Below, one piece after another: positions 1 to 14,878 of a stretch of 64,000 nt of DNA. The DNA is taken from the NCBI RefSeq assembly GCF_046630445.1, contig NC_092341.1, positions 288,538,001 through 288,602,000 of the forward strand. The letters run 5' to 3'. The position numbers and the translations under genes are program-made. Below the pieces are notes generated by a model, which saw only the letters and a list, made by a program, of their open reading frames with translations, did not search any database and had not been told where the DNA came from. The stretch comes from Rutidosis leptorrhynchoides. Lineage: Eukaryota > Streptophyta > Magnoliopsida > Asterales > Asteraceae. Numbering within the stretch: position 1 is the stretch's first letter; every line of letters begins with the position of its first letter.

Positions 1-822
1 GTATCTAAATGGGCGAAAGCACAAGCTCTCCCAACTAACGATGCACGAGTTGTAGTCAATTTTTTAAAACGTCTTTTTGCAAGGTTTGGAACACCGAAAG
101 CTTTAATAAGTGATCGGGGTACTCATTTATGTAATAATCAACTTGAGAAAGTTCTCAAAAGATATGGAGTAACTCATAAAATCTCCACCGCTTATCATCC
201 ACAAACAAGTGGACAAGTTGAAAATACCAACCGAGCATTAAAACGTATTCTAGAGAAAACCGTAGGATCAAATCCAAAGGAATGGTCCATTAAATTGGAG
301 GATGCACTCTGGGCTTTTAGAACAGCCTACAAAACTCCAATTGGAACCACACCTTTCAGACTCATCTACGGAAAAGCATGTCATCTTCCAGTAGAAATTG
401 AACACAAAGCATTTTGGGCTTTGAAGACATGTAATCTTGATTTACATGAAGCTGGACGTCTACGGTTAAGTCAACTAAACGAATTAGAAGAATTAAGACA
501 TGAAGCATACGAAAATTCGTTAATCTATAAAGAAAGAACGAAGAAATGGCATGATAAAAGAATCGGAAGTTTAAAAGAATTTAAAGAAGGAGACAGAGTT
601 CTTCTTTTCAATTCACGATTCAAGCTATTTCCTGCAAAATTGAAATCAAGATGGTCTGGACCATTCATAGTCAAAAGAGTTTTCCCATACGGAACGATAG
701 AATTAATAAATTTAAATGGGATTGAATTTAAAGTTAATGGTCACAGAGTTAAACATTACATACATGGTCCGATGGAAGAAGACAATGAAGTTAATCACAA
801 TTTCGATACCACAGCTAACTAA
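1..822 (+). CDS. Retrotransposon integrase, C-terminal part (Athila-like)
   Basis: The frame is open from base 1 to the stop at 820-822, giving 273 residues of a pol polyprotein whose start is off the window. Visible integrase core motifs include the aspartate in LISDRGTHL and the glutamate in [13 protein letters not shown], two members of the DDE catalytic triad. The partner motif [16 protein letters not shown] is characteristic of Athila/Tat-type integrases. The C-terminal part has the [20 protein letters not shown] and WSGPF motifs of the DNA-binding domain. No chromodomain follows. Integrase would insert the cDNA copy into chromosomal DNA in the nucleus. It belongs to the old element, not to a host gene. 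Confidence 0.88.
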   Translation, partial: VSKWAKAQALPTNDARVVVNFLKRLFARFGTPKALISDRGTHLCNNQLEKVLKRYGVTHKISTAYHPQTSGQVENTNRALKRILEKTVGSNPKEWSIKLEDALWAFRTAYKTPIGTTPFRLIYGKACHLPVEIEHKAFWALKTCNLDLHEAGRLRLSQLNELEELRHEAYENSLIYKERTKKWHDKRIGSLKEFKEGDRVLLFNSRFKLFPAKLKSRWSGPFIVKRVFPYGTIELINLNGIEFKVNGHRVKHYIHGPMEEDNEVNHNFDTTAN

Positions 823-967
823 GTATAGGGGTTTTATGTATTTCTGTTAGAGTTAGATTGTCTGTTTTCGTGTAGTTCTCGAAAATGGAACCCGAACGAT
901 CTTTCCCTAGCAGACCCTAAAGAACTAGTCTTCTCCCCCCATTCTGAATTTTTATTTTTTTTAGGAA

Positions 968-1384
968 ATGAAGACTGCCTGTGAACTAAACCATGGTCTA
1001 ATGCTACACGCTTTGATCACTAAACGTAATAATGACACACTTCCGAGTGAAATAGTATCAGTAATCAGAGAAAGATTGGACGGAGTAAGAAAAGAATCCA
1101 GATGCGAAGATAATAAGTCACAATTTAGTAAAGGAAAATCAAAATCCGCAGCGAAAAGAAGAGCACGACACCTAGAAAGATGTCACAAATGCGGAAAATG
1201 GTCACATGGAGGTAAATGTTCAAATAATCAAACCTATTCAAACACCGAATTTGTTACTTTATGCAGAGACAGACCGTTCATATGTTTAGAAGAAAAAACA
1301 CTGAATGCTCGAGGTTACGCCTATGTAGCCATGGAAAACCAATTAAACCGACTATCTTATGAATGGGATAGATCATATAACTAA
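968..1384 (+). CDS. Small basic ORF with zinc-knuckle-like motif in Athila-like element
   Basis: A 138-residue ORF opens at 968, 146 bases after the integrase stop, in the same direction. Its middle is rich in lysine, arginine and serine (around residues 50-68) and is followed by CHKCGKWSHGGKC near residues 72-84, spaced C-x2-C-x4-H-x3-C, one residue short of the usual retroviral zinc knuckle. A nucleic-acid-binding role is an inference from this motif and the basic stretch. I do not recognise the full protein. Its place between pol and the env-position gene suggests an accessory ORF of the element; it could also be a non-functional relic. Confidence 0.45.
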   Translation: MKTACELNHGLMLHALITKRNNDTLPSEIVSVIRERLDGVRKESRCEDNKSQFSKGKSKSAAKRRARHLERCHKCGKWSHGGKCSNNQTYSNTEFVTLCRDRPFICLEEKTLNARGYAYVAMENQLNRLSYEWDRSYN

Positions 1385-2549
1385 GAAATCTATTTCACAG
1401 GTATGTTTGTACAGTTTTTATTTTTTTATTTTTACTTTTAACCTTTTGATAATAAACGCTAATTTGTTCGCTATAAAGTATTAAATTGGTATTGAATAAA
1501 ATTAGGTTTGGCGACCGAAATTATTGATATCATTCAAAAATTTATTACATCACTGCGAAATTTAACGTTTATTCTTAAGGTATAAATACCTTTAATCAAT
1601 CAACCCAAAATATTTCAAAAATTCGTCATGAGTTAAATTTGGTCATGGAACCGAAATTACTTTACCGAAAAGAGGGGCGCATATTTTTGATAATATTTGA
1701 TTGATTAAAGTGGGATAAAAAGCCAAAAAGATTTTTAATTTTATTTTTACCATGTTTTTAAAATTAATATATAAATCTTAAATTAATATTGTAGACTTTG
1801 TAAAAACAATATATTTAAAATTGTAAATATTTGAAAAATTAATATAAGTTAGGTGTGAATTTATAATATGCATTTTTAAATTAAGTTTGGTGTGAATTTT
1901 TAATTTTTAAAAATATGAATTTTATTTTTATGCATTTTAAATTTGGTGTGAATTTTTAATATTAATTTTGAATTTTATATTTAAGTTGTGTGAATTTAAA
2001 AACAAAAATTTACTTTATCTCATTAAGTTAAAAATATGATTTTTAAAATTCGTCGTAAGTTGAAGACTAGGTCGTTGAACCGAAATTGCTTTACCCAAGG
2101 GAGGGATGAAAACTTTTATTATCATTATTTTTAATCTTATTGAATTAAAGTATGCCAAAAACATTAAAAAACCCAAAAATCTTAGCTTTTAAAACAATCG
2201 CTACAAAAAGACAAATTTTAAAATTTTGTCGAGGGACGGACTAGGACATCGATCCGAAACGACCTCGTCCTAAATAACAAGGGAAACAAAATTTTAAAAT
2301 TAATTACTTAATTGTTTTAATTAGTATAAGATGATTAAAAAAAAAAAACTCCGCTACTCGCGGAGTTTGAAGGTTCAAACACCGCGACTCGCGGAGGGAC
2401 CAAAACTCAGAAAAAAATAAAAACGCAAAAACTGATCAGTTGAACATCCCCACACCACAAATACTGCGAAACACAGCCGAAAAAACCCGAAAAAACACTC
2501 CCAAATTCACAATTTTTGACCGTTAATCATCAAATCTTTTACTAAAATC
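1385..2549 (+). repeat. Non-coding spacer of Athila-like element with three degenerate direct repeats
   Basis: AT-rich DNA without a convincing ORF. Three related blocks begin near 1617, 2047 and 2216. Each opens with an AAAATTCGTC-like stretch, continues with a phrase resembling GGTC..GAACCGAAAT..CTTTACC, then a purine-rich stretch and an ATTGATTAAAG-like tail. A GC-rich inverted repeat lies at 2348-2402. The spacer ends at the probable first exon of the env-position gene. Confidence 0.5.
2348..2402. repeat. GC-rich palindromic motif pair (CTCCGC...GCGGAG)
   Basis: Two copies of a near-palindrome of the form CTCCGCnACTCGCGGAG (2350-2368 and about 2379-2398) are spaced about 30 bases apart in otherwise AT-rich DNA. 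The same motif recurs in the LTR of this element at 7109-7164. The sequence can fold into a strong hairpin in DNA or RNA. Confidence 0.6.
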
Positions 2550-4574
2550 ATGTTGAGAAGGATGCTATCAAGGAATTACTCAAGAAAAACGGTAAATTTC
2601 TATACCTAAACACCATTTAATCCGAAAATTAGTGTTCTTGAGCAATTTTATACCCAATTTGATTTTGATGCTTTTTAGTGTAATTATGCTTAAATTGTTT
2701 ATGTATTATGCTTGTATAACCTAGATTGATGCTATTTAACATGATTAGAAGCCTTAAACTTCAAATTTTGAGTAATCTAGGGTTTGTGTTCCTGAGCAAA
2801 TTTGGGGCTTTTGATATAAACAGGTTATGGCCGATTTTTGTCATGAATTGTTGCTAAATTAAGTAGTGTAACATGTTTAGGTAGTTAAATGATCCAAACT
2901 TTGAGCCTAAACATGATTTTGAGAATTAAAGTGGACTTTTTCAAGTCTAAAAATTCATGAACTTGATTTTTGAGAGATAATACCATTTGAAACTTGTTTA
3001 ATTGCTAGTGATGATTATTTTGACATGTTATTTGAGTTGAATGCTTACGAACTTAGTGAACATTTTCGTATATGCTTATTTGAAAAAGTGTAGATTTGAT
3101 GAAAATATGAAAATGAGCTTAAGTTTGATATAAATTGATCATGTCATTGTAATTATTTTGATTGATGATTTTGCTGACACTAATGCATATTTGGATGCAC
3201 AAAAATTGTGTTTGATGTGTTTTGCAGACTGAAAGGGGTGAATCTTCATCCCAAGCTCGCAATGCTCCTGCTGAAAATGCGGAACAACAGGAGGTGGATA
3301 ACTACTACAAACAAGATATACCTCATCCAGTCATGACATTTTCTGATATGCACTTGGAAGATTTGCACCCGAACCTGAGATTTGACAGACTTTGGATAGA
3401 TTATCCAAAATACCAAAGGGGTTTGCATACTCTTCATTCTAAAGTTGTTGAGGTACCTAGGGTCATAGAATGGGGACCATTAGAAGCTGTAGAATTGGCC
3501 GGGCCAATTAGGGAATTACTTGCACAGAGGTATGGTAATTCTACTTTTAACGATTGGGTACGGTTATTCAACATGCGTAGACCTGTATATAAAGTATGGT
3601 GTGAAGAATTGTTGTGTAGTATTGAATTAAATGATCGGGTAGCTAGTTTAACCGATCGATCCTTTATTAGATTTTTGTTAGGAGGTTCGATGCGCCACAT
3701 GTCTTTACTAGACATGGCTCTGGCTTTACGTATATATACGCCTGAGGAGTTAGCATCTGCCGATTGTAGAGGGTTGATATTGAACGGTAGGAAGATAGAC
3801 GAAAATTTTGATACGCATGGTGTATGGAGTCAAATGACTAGCCATCACCGATTTAAAGGGGGAAATTACTCTTATTTGGATATAGATAGAGCTGAATTAA
3901 GAGTAATTCATAGGTTTTTAGCTAATTCGATTACACAAAGAGGTAAGAACAAGGAAAAGGTAAATGAACAGGATTTGTTTTACCATATGTGTATTCGAGA
4001 CCCACAAAGCGCTGTAAGTATACCTTATTGTGTGGGTTATTATTTATCAGCTATGGTTAGGGGAATGAGACCGCATAGCATAATAGGAGGTGGTATATTT
4101 ATTACTTTGATTGCTGAATATCTCGGTGTGGATATAAGTCGGGGGGGATTACTAATCGAAGAACCAGAACCCCGCGATACAATAGGTTTAAATGTATACC
4201 ATGGTGCAAAAGTTTTGAAGAGGCGAAATAACGCCACAGTACAATACCATGGTAGACATCCACAGGTTGAGAGAAACCAACAGCAAGGTAATGTAGGAGG
4301 GGGAAATGAAATGGCAGAAATGCAAAGGTTTATAGCTTCACAAGAGTATGAAAATGCTAGACATAGAGCATTTGAAGATTGGCAAGTTCATCAAAACCAA
4401 ATCATAGCTTATTGCCAACATATAGGTAGAAACTATATTCCTACTCCATCGCCCATATTCCCTCCCTGGTCTATAGAGATTCAACCATCGTATCCTACGT
4501 ATAAACCAGCCGAAACATTTTATAGCACCTATGGTTATGCATGGAACCCCTATTGGTATCAGTATCATCCCTAG
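2550..4574 (+). CDS. Athila ORF1-like protein in env position, probably spliced
   Basis: The main open frame runs 3222-4574 (up to 450 residues) and resembles the plant Athila ORF1 family (recognised by phrases such as VEVPRVIEWGPLEAVE and FLLGGSMRHMSLLDMALALR). Its N-terminal part is charged, the middle is well structured, and the tail is rich in proline, tyrosine and tryptophan. A short ATG-led exon-like stretch at 2550-2591 is followed by a GTAAAT donor at 2592 and a TTTTGCAG acceptor ending at 3227, and the phase is kept. Env-position genes of Athila relatives are thought to be made from spliced RNA, which fits. I see no clear transmembrane segment or signal peptide, so calling it an envelope protein would go too far. 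Function is unknown. Confidence 0.65.
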
Positions 4575-6636
4575 TCTACTTAGTTTTATTTATTTTGTAA
4601 TTTGTAATGTTGATACGTTTAATACTTATTTAATATTGTATTAGTTTTTATAATTTTCTAACTTTTATTCTTAGATTTTAATAATTTTTGAATGTGGGGT
4701 AATATACCAAACTTCAAAAATATGTATATATGAATGCAGTTTATCTTATGTACACAACAGGGTAAAACAACGCATTTTCAAAGACTGACATTAAGTTCAG
4801 CAAAAGCAACTAATTTTGATGACAAGATGCAAAATATATGTGAAATAACAACAAGACGGAATGAACAAATGATATGCACCATTTATCATTCAGCAAGCAA
4901 ACACAAATATGTTTGGAAACTTTGGTAAAATTTAATCATTTTCACACAAATCACCCTCAATAATTTAAATTGTTACTGATTTCTTGCAAATGAGGGCATT
5001 GCAAGATCTTAAGTGTGGGAAGGGGTTAAATTCTTTCGGATTTTAAAATTTTTATCTTAAACACTGGGTTACCATTAAAAATACTAGTAAAGCAGTAGTT
5101 GTATTAGAATCTAGTGCTCTCTGATAATAAAGAACAGCCCTAGTCTTATATACTGACTACCCAATTCTAGTAAAATTTTTCAAAATTTTCAATTAAATGA
5201 ACTCAAAATCATGTTTATACATATTTATGAACGATAAAACTAGATTTTAACACCGAAATTATTGTTACCTCGGAAAGGACATAAATTGAGAAACAAACCA
5301 AAATCTTAAAATTCATTTAAAATGGAATAGAGGATAATAAAAAGGAAAATAAAAGCCAAGTGTGGGAAAATTTACCAAGTTATCTTAAACATATGTCACA
5401 AATATCTGTAACAAATAACTGAAAATACTTTTGCTTTGGACTAAACTAAACTGTTTTACCCGATGAAAGAAAAGAAGAGATGGATCTACACGATGAATCA
5501 ATTCCATCATTAAAAGGAAGTAAAGTCTTCCGAAAAAGACACGCGCTTCTTGATTTAGGTCAGGAAGTTGTCGTCCAGACCAGCTGTAGGTTGACGAAAA
5601 ATCTAGAAAAGTCATCACTAAAATCAGGAGGAAATCCACGGACCTCATCATTAAACAGGGTCGCCAAGTGGTCAGACTTATCCTAACCATGAGAGGATCT
5701 GTCTTGTAAAATGGGGAGGGCACGGTGCAAATTAGCTAGATAAGACTAATGAATCAGATCTCCAGAAAGGATAATCTCCTTAAAGATTAAAAATCAGCTT
5801 TTAAGCCTGATATTACTCAATCCTAGAGATTGACCTTAAAGATTGAGAATTCAAACTCATGGAATTCAATGATATCTAAACTCGAGCTTGAACGAGAAAA
5901 TATTTTGATAAAATTACAAACCGATTTATTTTCTAAAAACCCATTTTCAATGCGTTCATTACCATTGAACGTAAAATCCTACGAATTCACCTAGAATTCA
6001 TTAGGTCACCTGAACCAAATCGGGTGTCAACCGTAAGAACGGTGGTTGCATAGCATGGTCAAAGACAGGACCTTGTGCCAGACCGGAAAATTATAAGGGT
6101 GAGCTTTACTATTGCTCCTACCAAGGATAGTAATTGCGTCCGACACGTTATAGACCATAATTAAAAGCATGTCAGGGGACATTGCCTTAACAGTTGCTTG
6201 TTCAACACTTTCCTTTACAACCGGACGGTAGTTTACCGAAAGGTAATATACGGGATAAGTAAACTGGACGTGTTGCTTTCCTAATACAAGGTTAGCAAAT
6301 GGGTGACACAAAACCATAAGTTTTGAGCTAAAATTTTCAAATATGAAACCCACCAAATCCACAAAAATAATTTGCAAACATGGGTTAAGGGTTATTCCGG
6401 AAAACTTATCTAGGGTAATAAAAAAAACTAGATTTAATTTTCAAAAGATCAAATGTTTTCATAAAGATCCAATTTCCTTAATGGATCTAAATTTTTATAG
6501 TCATGTGAGACTGTAAACCGTATCGTTACTACCATTGTTTATACCGCCGTAAAGAAATCACTGATGTACAAAGTGTGAAGAATAAAGAAGTGATTCTAGT
6601 ATTTCAAGACTATATTGCTTGAGGACAAGCAACGCT
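4575..6636 (+). other. 3' non-coding region of Athila-like element
   Basis: About 2 kb between the ORF1-like gene and the polypurine tract. Short open frames occur on both strands (for example 5385-5723 and 6027-6377, minus), but they lack recognisable motifs and I do not call them genes. The phrase AAGTGTGGGA, which forms the polypurine tract next to the LTR, also occurs at about 5010 and 5358. Confidence 0.6.
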
Positions 6637-6652
6637 CAAGTGTGGGATTTTT
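6637..6652 (+). other. Polypurine tract of Athila-like element
   Basis: AAGTGTGGGATTTTTT stands directly before the TGATAATGC start of the LTR. It is the expected plus-strand primer site. Its purine core is short and is interrupted by T residues. Confidence 0.6.
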
Positions 6653-8641
6653 TGATAATGCTAAAAACGAACATATATTTCATAGCATTATTCCCCAAGA
6701 AAGACAAGCTTTTAGTTGCAATTGTTCTATTTACAAGTGATATTCGTTTAAATAATAAAAGGTGAAGATAAAAGACAGATTCGACGAATTGAAGAAGCAA
6801 ACGACCAAAAAGCTCAAAAGTACAAAATACAATCAAAGAGGTTCCAATTATTGATAAGAAACGTCTCGAAATTACAAGAGTACAAGATTCAAAACGCAAA
6901 GTACAAGATATTAAATTTTACACAAGGACGTTCGAAAATTCGGAACCAGGACCAGAGTCAACTCTCAACGCTCGACGCAACGGACTAAAAATTACAAGTT
7001 AACTATGTATATAAATATAATATAATATATAATTAATTATATATATATTATATTTATAAAATAAATCGTCGGCAAACAAAGAGCCAAATGTGGGTGATCT
7101 GTAAAAACGATCTCCGCGACTCGCGGAGTTTGAAGAAGAAAAGGGCTGCGAGTCGCGGAGCCCCAAAAACTGAAACTCCCTAAAAAGCTCAACGAATTCT
7201 GATCAATTTTTCATCCATAATTAAATCTCTCTCTATATATGTATAGGTAAATATATTTATAATTTATATTTTAATTTTAATTTTAATTTTAATCCTAATA
7301 ATAAGGGTATGTTAGCGAATGTTGTAAGGGTGTAAGCCGAAATTCTGTCCGTGTAACGCTACGCTATTTTTAATCATTGTAAGTTATGTTCAACCTTTTT
7401 ACATTAATGTCTCATAGCTAAGTTATTATTATGCTTATTTAATACCGAAGTAATCATGATGTTGGGCTAATTACTAAAATTGGGTAATTGGGCTTTGTAC
7501 CATAATTGGGGTTTGAACAAAAGAACGACACTTGTGGAAATTAGACTATGGGCTATTAATGGGCTTTATAATTGTTTAACTAAATGATAGTTTGTTAATG
7601 TTAATATAAAGATTTACAATTGGGCATCCCTATAAATTACCATATACACTCGATCGGACACGATGGGCGGGGTATTTATATGTACGAATAATCGTTCATT
7701 TTACCGGACACGGGAATGGATTAATAGCCACTAGAATAATTAAAACAGGGGTGAAATTATGTACAAGGACACTTGGTATAATTGATAACAAAATATTACA
7801 ACCTTGGGTTACACTCAGTCGACATCCTGGTGTAATTATTAAACAAAGTATTAAAATCTTGTTACAGTTTAAGTCCCCAATTAGTTGGAATATTTAACTT
7901 CGGGTATAAGAATAATTTGACGAGGACACTCGCACTTTATATTTATGACTGATGGACTGTTATGGACAAAAACCAGACGGACATATTAAATAATCCAGGA
8001 CAAAGGACAATTAACCCATGGGCATAAAACTAAAATCAACACGTCAAACATCATGATTACGGAAGTTTAAATAAGTATAATTCTTTTATTTCATATTTTA
8101 TTTCCTTTATTTTATATTTAATTGCACTTCTAATTATCGCATTTTATTTATTGTTATTGTATTTAATTGCAATTTAATTTTCGTACTTTTTAATTATCGC
8201 AAGTTTATTTTATCGCACTTTTATTTATCGCAATTTCATTATCGTTATTTAATTTACGCTTTAATTTAAGTCTTGTATTTATTTTTAATATTTTACATTT
8301 GGTTTTAACTGCGACTAAAGTTTTAAAATCGACAAACCGGTCATTAAATGGTAAAAATCCCCCTTTATAATAATAATATTACTTATATATATATTTGTAT
8401 TTTTATAAAAGTAAACTAATATAGCGTTAAGCTTTGTTTAAAGATTTTCCCTGTGGAACGAACCGGACTTACTAAAAACTACACTACTGTACGATTAGGT
8501 ACACTGCCTATAAGTGTTGTAGCAAGGTTTAAGTATATCCATTCTATAAATAAATAAATATCTTGTGTAAAATTGTATCGTATTTAATAGTATTTCCTTG
8601 TAAAATATAAAGCTATTTTATATACACCTCGTACGACATCA
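6653..8641 (+). mobile_element. 3' LTR of Athila-like element
   Basis: The LTR begins TGATAATG and ends GACATCA, so the ends form a short inverted repeat (TGAT/ATCA). Length is 1989 bp. It is AT-rich, with a GC-rich palindrome pair at 7109-7164 and an imperfect run of TTTAATTTTA/TTATCGCA-type repeats at about 8050-8290. The LTR stops where element B sequence resumes. Confidence 0.75.
7109..7164. repeat. GC-rich palindrome pair inside Athila-like LTR
   Basis: TCTCCGCGACTCGCGGAG is followed about 35 bases later by its near-inverse GCTGCGAGTCGCGGAGCC. Each can form a hairpin and the two can also pair with each other. The same motif occurs in the internal region at 2348-2402. Confidence 0.6.
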
Positions 8642-9273
8642 GACTCATTTCAAGATTAGGCAACAAAACACACCTAAAAGTGTTCCAACACTTCCATAAT
8701 CACTAAACCTAGCTATTAGACTCATTTTCAAAGCCTAATCAAGGCCAAAACGTCAACCAACCCAAAACCCGCTAAGTGACAAGAGTAACTAGTCACCATA
8801 AACCCATTTCATCATCTAAGAGGGTTTCACAATAAACTAGCTCAAAACCCTAACTTGAATATCAAATCTAACAATGAAATTCGGAGTTTGAGCTTACCAA
8901 TACTACCACAACGTAGCTAGGAGCGAGATGAACAACTTTAAAACCCGAGCCTTGGTGAGAATCTGGCTTCTTCTTCTCCAAATCAATCTCTCTCTCTAAA
9001 ACTCTTACTCTCTCACTAGATATGGATGAGAGTGTTTGTGAGGATGAAATTTGATCCACAAATGACCAATGGATCAGTTTTGAGGGCTCCAACCCGACAC
9101 CCAAGTGAAATTACCAATTTGCCCCTTTTTAAAATCTAAAATATCACAGCTGGCCCGACAGGCCAACTGGAAGGCGTCCCAAATATTGGACGGCGTCCAG
9201 CTCTTCTTTGCTGGACGGCGTCCCGAATCCTGGACGGCGTCCCGATCAACTGAAATGGAAACAGGGTCTTACA
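8642..9273 (-). mobile_element. Element B 3' LTR, remnant
   Basis: This stretch matches 31688-32290 plus 44543-44572 in B's other LTR almost base for base. It ends TCTTACA at 9273. The rest of this LTR lies beyond the Athila-like insertion, outside the window. Several GGACGGCGTCC palindromes cluster at 9170-9242. Confidence 0.8.
9166..9242. repeat. Cluster of GGACGGCGTCC palindromes in LTR of B
   Basis: Four copies of the near-palindrome TGGACGGCGTCC(A/C) are spaced by 8-25 bases near one end of the LTR. The matching region of the other LTR (about 32215-32290) and its opposite end (about 30160-30220) carry more copies. The motif is GC-rich in an AT-rich setting. Confidence 0.65.
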
Positions 9274-9290
9274 ACTCTCCCCCACTTAGA
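9274..9290 (-). other. Polypurine tract of element B
   Basis: Read on the minus strand, CTAAGTGGGGGAGAGT leads into the LTR start TGTAAGACCC. This is a typical plant polypurine tract and confirms the minus-strand direction of B. Confidence 0.7.
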
Positions 9291-11508
9291 CATGATCGCG
9301 TCCTCGCAATCTGCGCCATTTAACCGAACAGACCACACTCCACGGTCCTTAAACATAATTCCCAATCCGACTTCCCTAGGCAACTCTTCCCAATGAATCA
9401 CCTTTAACAACTAAAATCGTCACACGCGATTTATCAAATCACAATTCGAGCACTAAAACCTTCCTCATTCCCTTACATCGGGAAAACTCATCCAATCTCG
9501 AACCGAGATATCAACCCTCTAGCATACCATTACCAAGTACAATGCCAAAGTAACCACATACCAACATAAGGTCAACCATCTAAACCGACAAAGATCGAAC
9601 AAAAGCGAACCCTTACGGATAACACTTACCACTTAACATCCTTTGTAGTGCGCAACACGACCAATACGCAACTACCGTAACATCATAATCCAACGGCTAA
9701 AACTGATTGCGCCCAACGACCATGGCAACGCAAATCCCAAGGTGTACAAAATCGACTATCGTCACACCCGTAACATCATGTGAGCGAAACATGGGTATCG
9801 CATCACAAATCATACAACACGGTCCTCACGACCCACCATTGGCGTATAAAACAACCAATAGTTCAAACAACATGGTCCTTACGACCCCACCATCGGTGTA
9901 TAAAACAACCGATAGATCAAACATCATGGCCAAAACAACCCGAGCCTAAACACATATGGAGGATGGTCGAAACAACCCGAACCTTAGTGAATTCGCAACA
10001 ACCCAAAATTCACCAACCCAATCCATATTTCCACAACAAAATGACCGCACAACCCGAGTCACCGTGAATACGTGCAACCGATATTCACTACCTCCACCCC
10101 ATAGTATAACCGAGGATGGCCGTACAACCCGAGCCTTAGTGAATCTGAACTACCCGACATTCACTACCTCAAACTATGAGTCCAACCAACAGGGACAATC
10201 GTACAAGCCGAAACATTGTGAATACAAACAACCCGATATTCACGTCCCAAACCACACATAAGGAATGGTACTCGCATTTCCCACCGGTACTCGCATTTCC
10301 CGATAATGTTATACCATGCCGATATAACACTACTCCCATCATAAATATCTATTAGTATACTTAACACCGCGTACACTAATTCCATGGGTGGCATCTTAAC
10401 ACGTCGATACTTCACCCTGGGTGGCGCCTTAACACGTCGACACTTCACCCCGAGTGGTGTCTTAACACGTCGACACTTCACTCGTCATTTCTTGGAGTGG
10501 CATCTTAACACGTCGAAACTTCACTCCGGATGGCGTCTTAACACATCGACACTTCATCCGTTAATTTCTTGGAGTGGCATCTTAGCACATCGATACTTCA
10601 CTCCGGGTGGTGTCTTAACACATCGACACTTCACCCCAGGTGGCGTCTTAACACATCGATACTTCACCCGTCATATTACTTTGAGTGGTTTCTTAGCACA
10701 TCGACACTTCACTCGTCACATGAACGTGGTGTCTTAGCACATCGACACTTCACATCTCACGCTACACAAATAAATACATTATATATCTACGCGTATAATT
10801 ATTCCACTCACGAACCATACGCACATGCGAACATCGCTACCACAATCGAGCAAGAACTACCTATATCGCACATAGGCACACAACAATAATTCTCTAAAAG
10901 AGAATCCGACACGCACACGTCCCTTAACCGAGGGATCTCACCTTGCTCGTCAAACACGCCCATTTATCTCTCAACGAGATTCACCATATTACCACCTCGG
11001 TGATAATTCAAATCCAAAACCTTAAGTACAAATTAACCGAAATTATACTCTACCACAAATCGACCAATTCTAGGTCCCATCACAAGTTTCGGATATACTA
11101 AGATCATCATCCGAAATCTCACACTAAAACCTCCTCGTGCGGGAGTGTAACTCCCCCACTTGGAACTACGTCCCATAACCGCATCTTGTACAACCGTACA
11201 ATGCTACCAAAGGTAGACTTTACTAACAGTTGGGTTCACACGACCCATCACCACATCTTGCTCCAACCTTGAGCTTACGAAGGATTTTAACCAATCCTTA
11301 AACACTTCGAACGAAGAGTTCACCGCAAGTACACAACTTCACTCTCGCAATTATCCAATCGCTATAGTTTGTCGAATTTCCACCTAGTCACTTGTATACC
11401 TAAGGGATTCTCTCCAGTACCCTAAGTACAATGTAACCACAATGCCATCGGAGTCGAACATCACGCCAGTAGGTATAAAAGAGGCACCTATCGTTGTGTC
11501 ACGTAGAC
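9291..11508 (-). other. Element B, non-coding 3' region
   Basis: About 2.2 kb with no pol-like coding capacity on either strand. It holds degenerate repeats with the phrases CAACCCGAGCC and TTAGTGAAT at about 9780-10250 and the minisatellite at 10383-10756. Open frames across these repeats are by-products of the repeat period. It stops at TAGAC (11504-11508), the target site of element 1. Confidence 0.65.
10383..10756. repeat. Minisatellite, unit about 33 bp, about ten copies
   Basis: The unit resembles GTGGCGTCTTAACACATCGA followed by CACTTCACCCC. Some units carry short spacers of the type GTCATTTCTTGGA. Copies vary at a few positions (CATCGA/CGTCGA, AACAC/AGCAC). The array lies in the non-coding 3' region of element B. 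Confidence 0.75.
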
Positions 11509-14843
<3,335 letters not shown>

Positions 14844-14878
14844 GTACCTACCCGTTAAATAAATTTCGTCCCAAAATT

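Larger units (their letters stand above)
1..8641 (+). mobile_element. Athila-like Ty3/gypsy retrotransposon, 3' part
   Basis: The 5' part lies outside the window. In order the visible parts are the end of integrase (1-822), a small zinc-knuckle-like ORF (968-1384), an env-position Athila ORF1-like gene (2550-4574), about 2 kb of non-coding DNA, a polypurine tract and the 3' LTR (6653-8641). It sits in the left LTR of element B: the B sequence resumes at 8642 with GACTC, and B's other LTR has GACCC at the matching point. The visible reading frames look largely whole. Age cannot be read because only one LTR is present. Athila assignment rests on gene order, the ORF1-like protein and the integrase type. 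Confidence 0.8.

Noticed and set aside
4338-4568. Minus-strand frames overlapping the Athila ORF1-like gene
   Set aside because: Shadows of the coding strand with no independent features.
5385-6377. Minus-strand frames of 112 and 116 residues in the Athila-like 3' region
   Set aside because: No motif, opposite to the element's transcription, in typical non-coding 3' DNA.
8868-9104. 78-residue frame with a matching one at 31915-32151
   Set aside because: It lies in the LTR of B and recurs only because both LTRs match.
10384-10889. Open frames of about 105-117 residues with repeated TRRHFT or NTSTLH phrases
   Set aside because: They are by-products of the 33-bp minisatellite, whose period is a multiple of three. 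No codon bias or start context.
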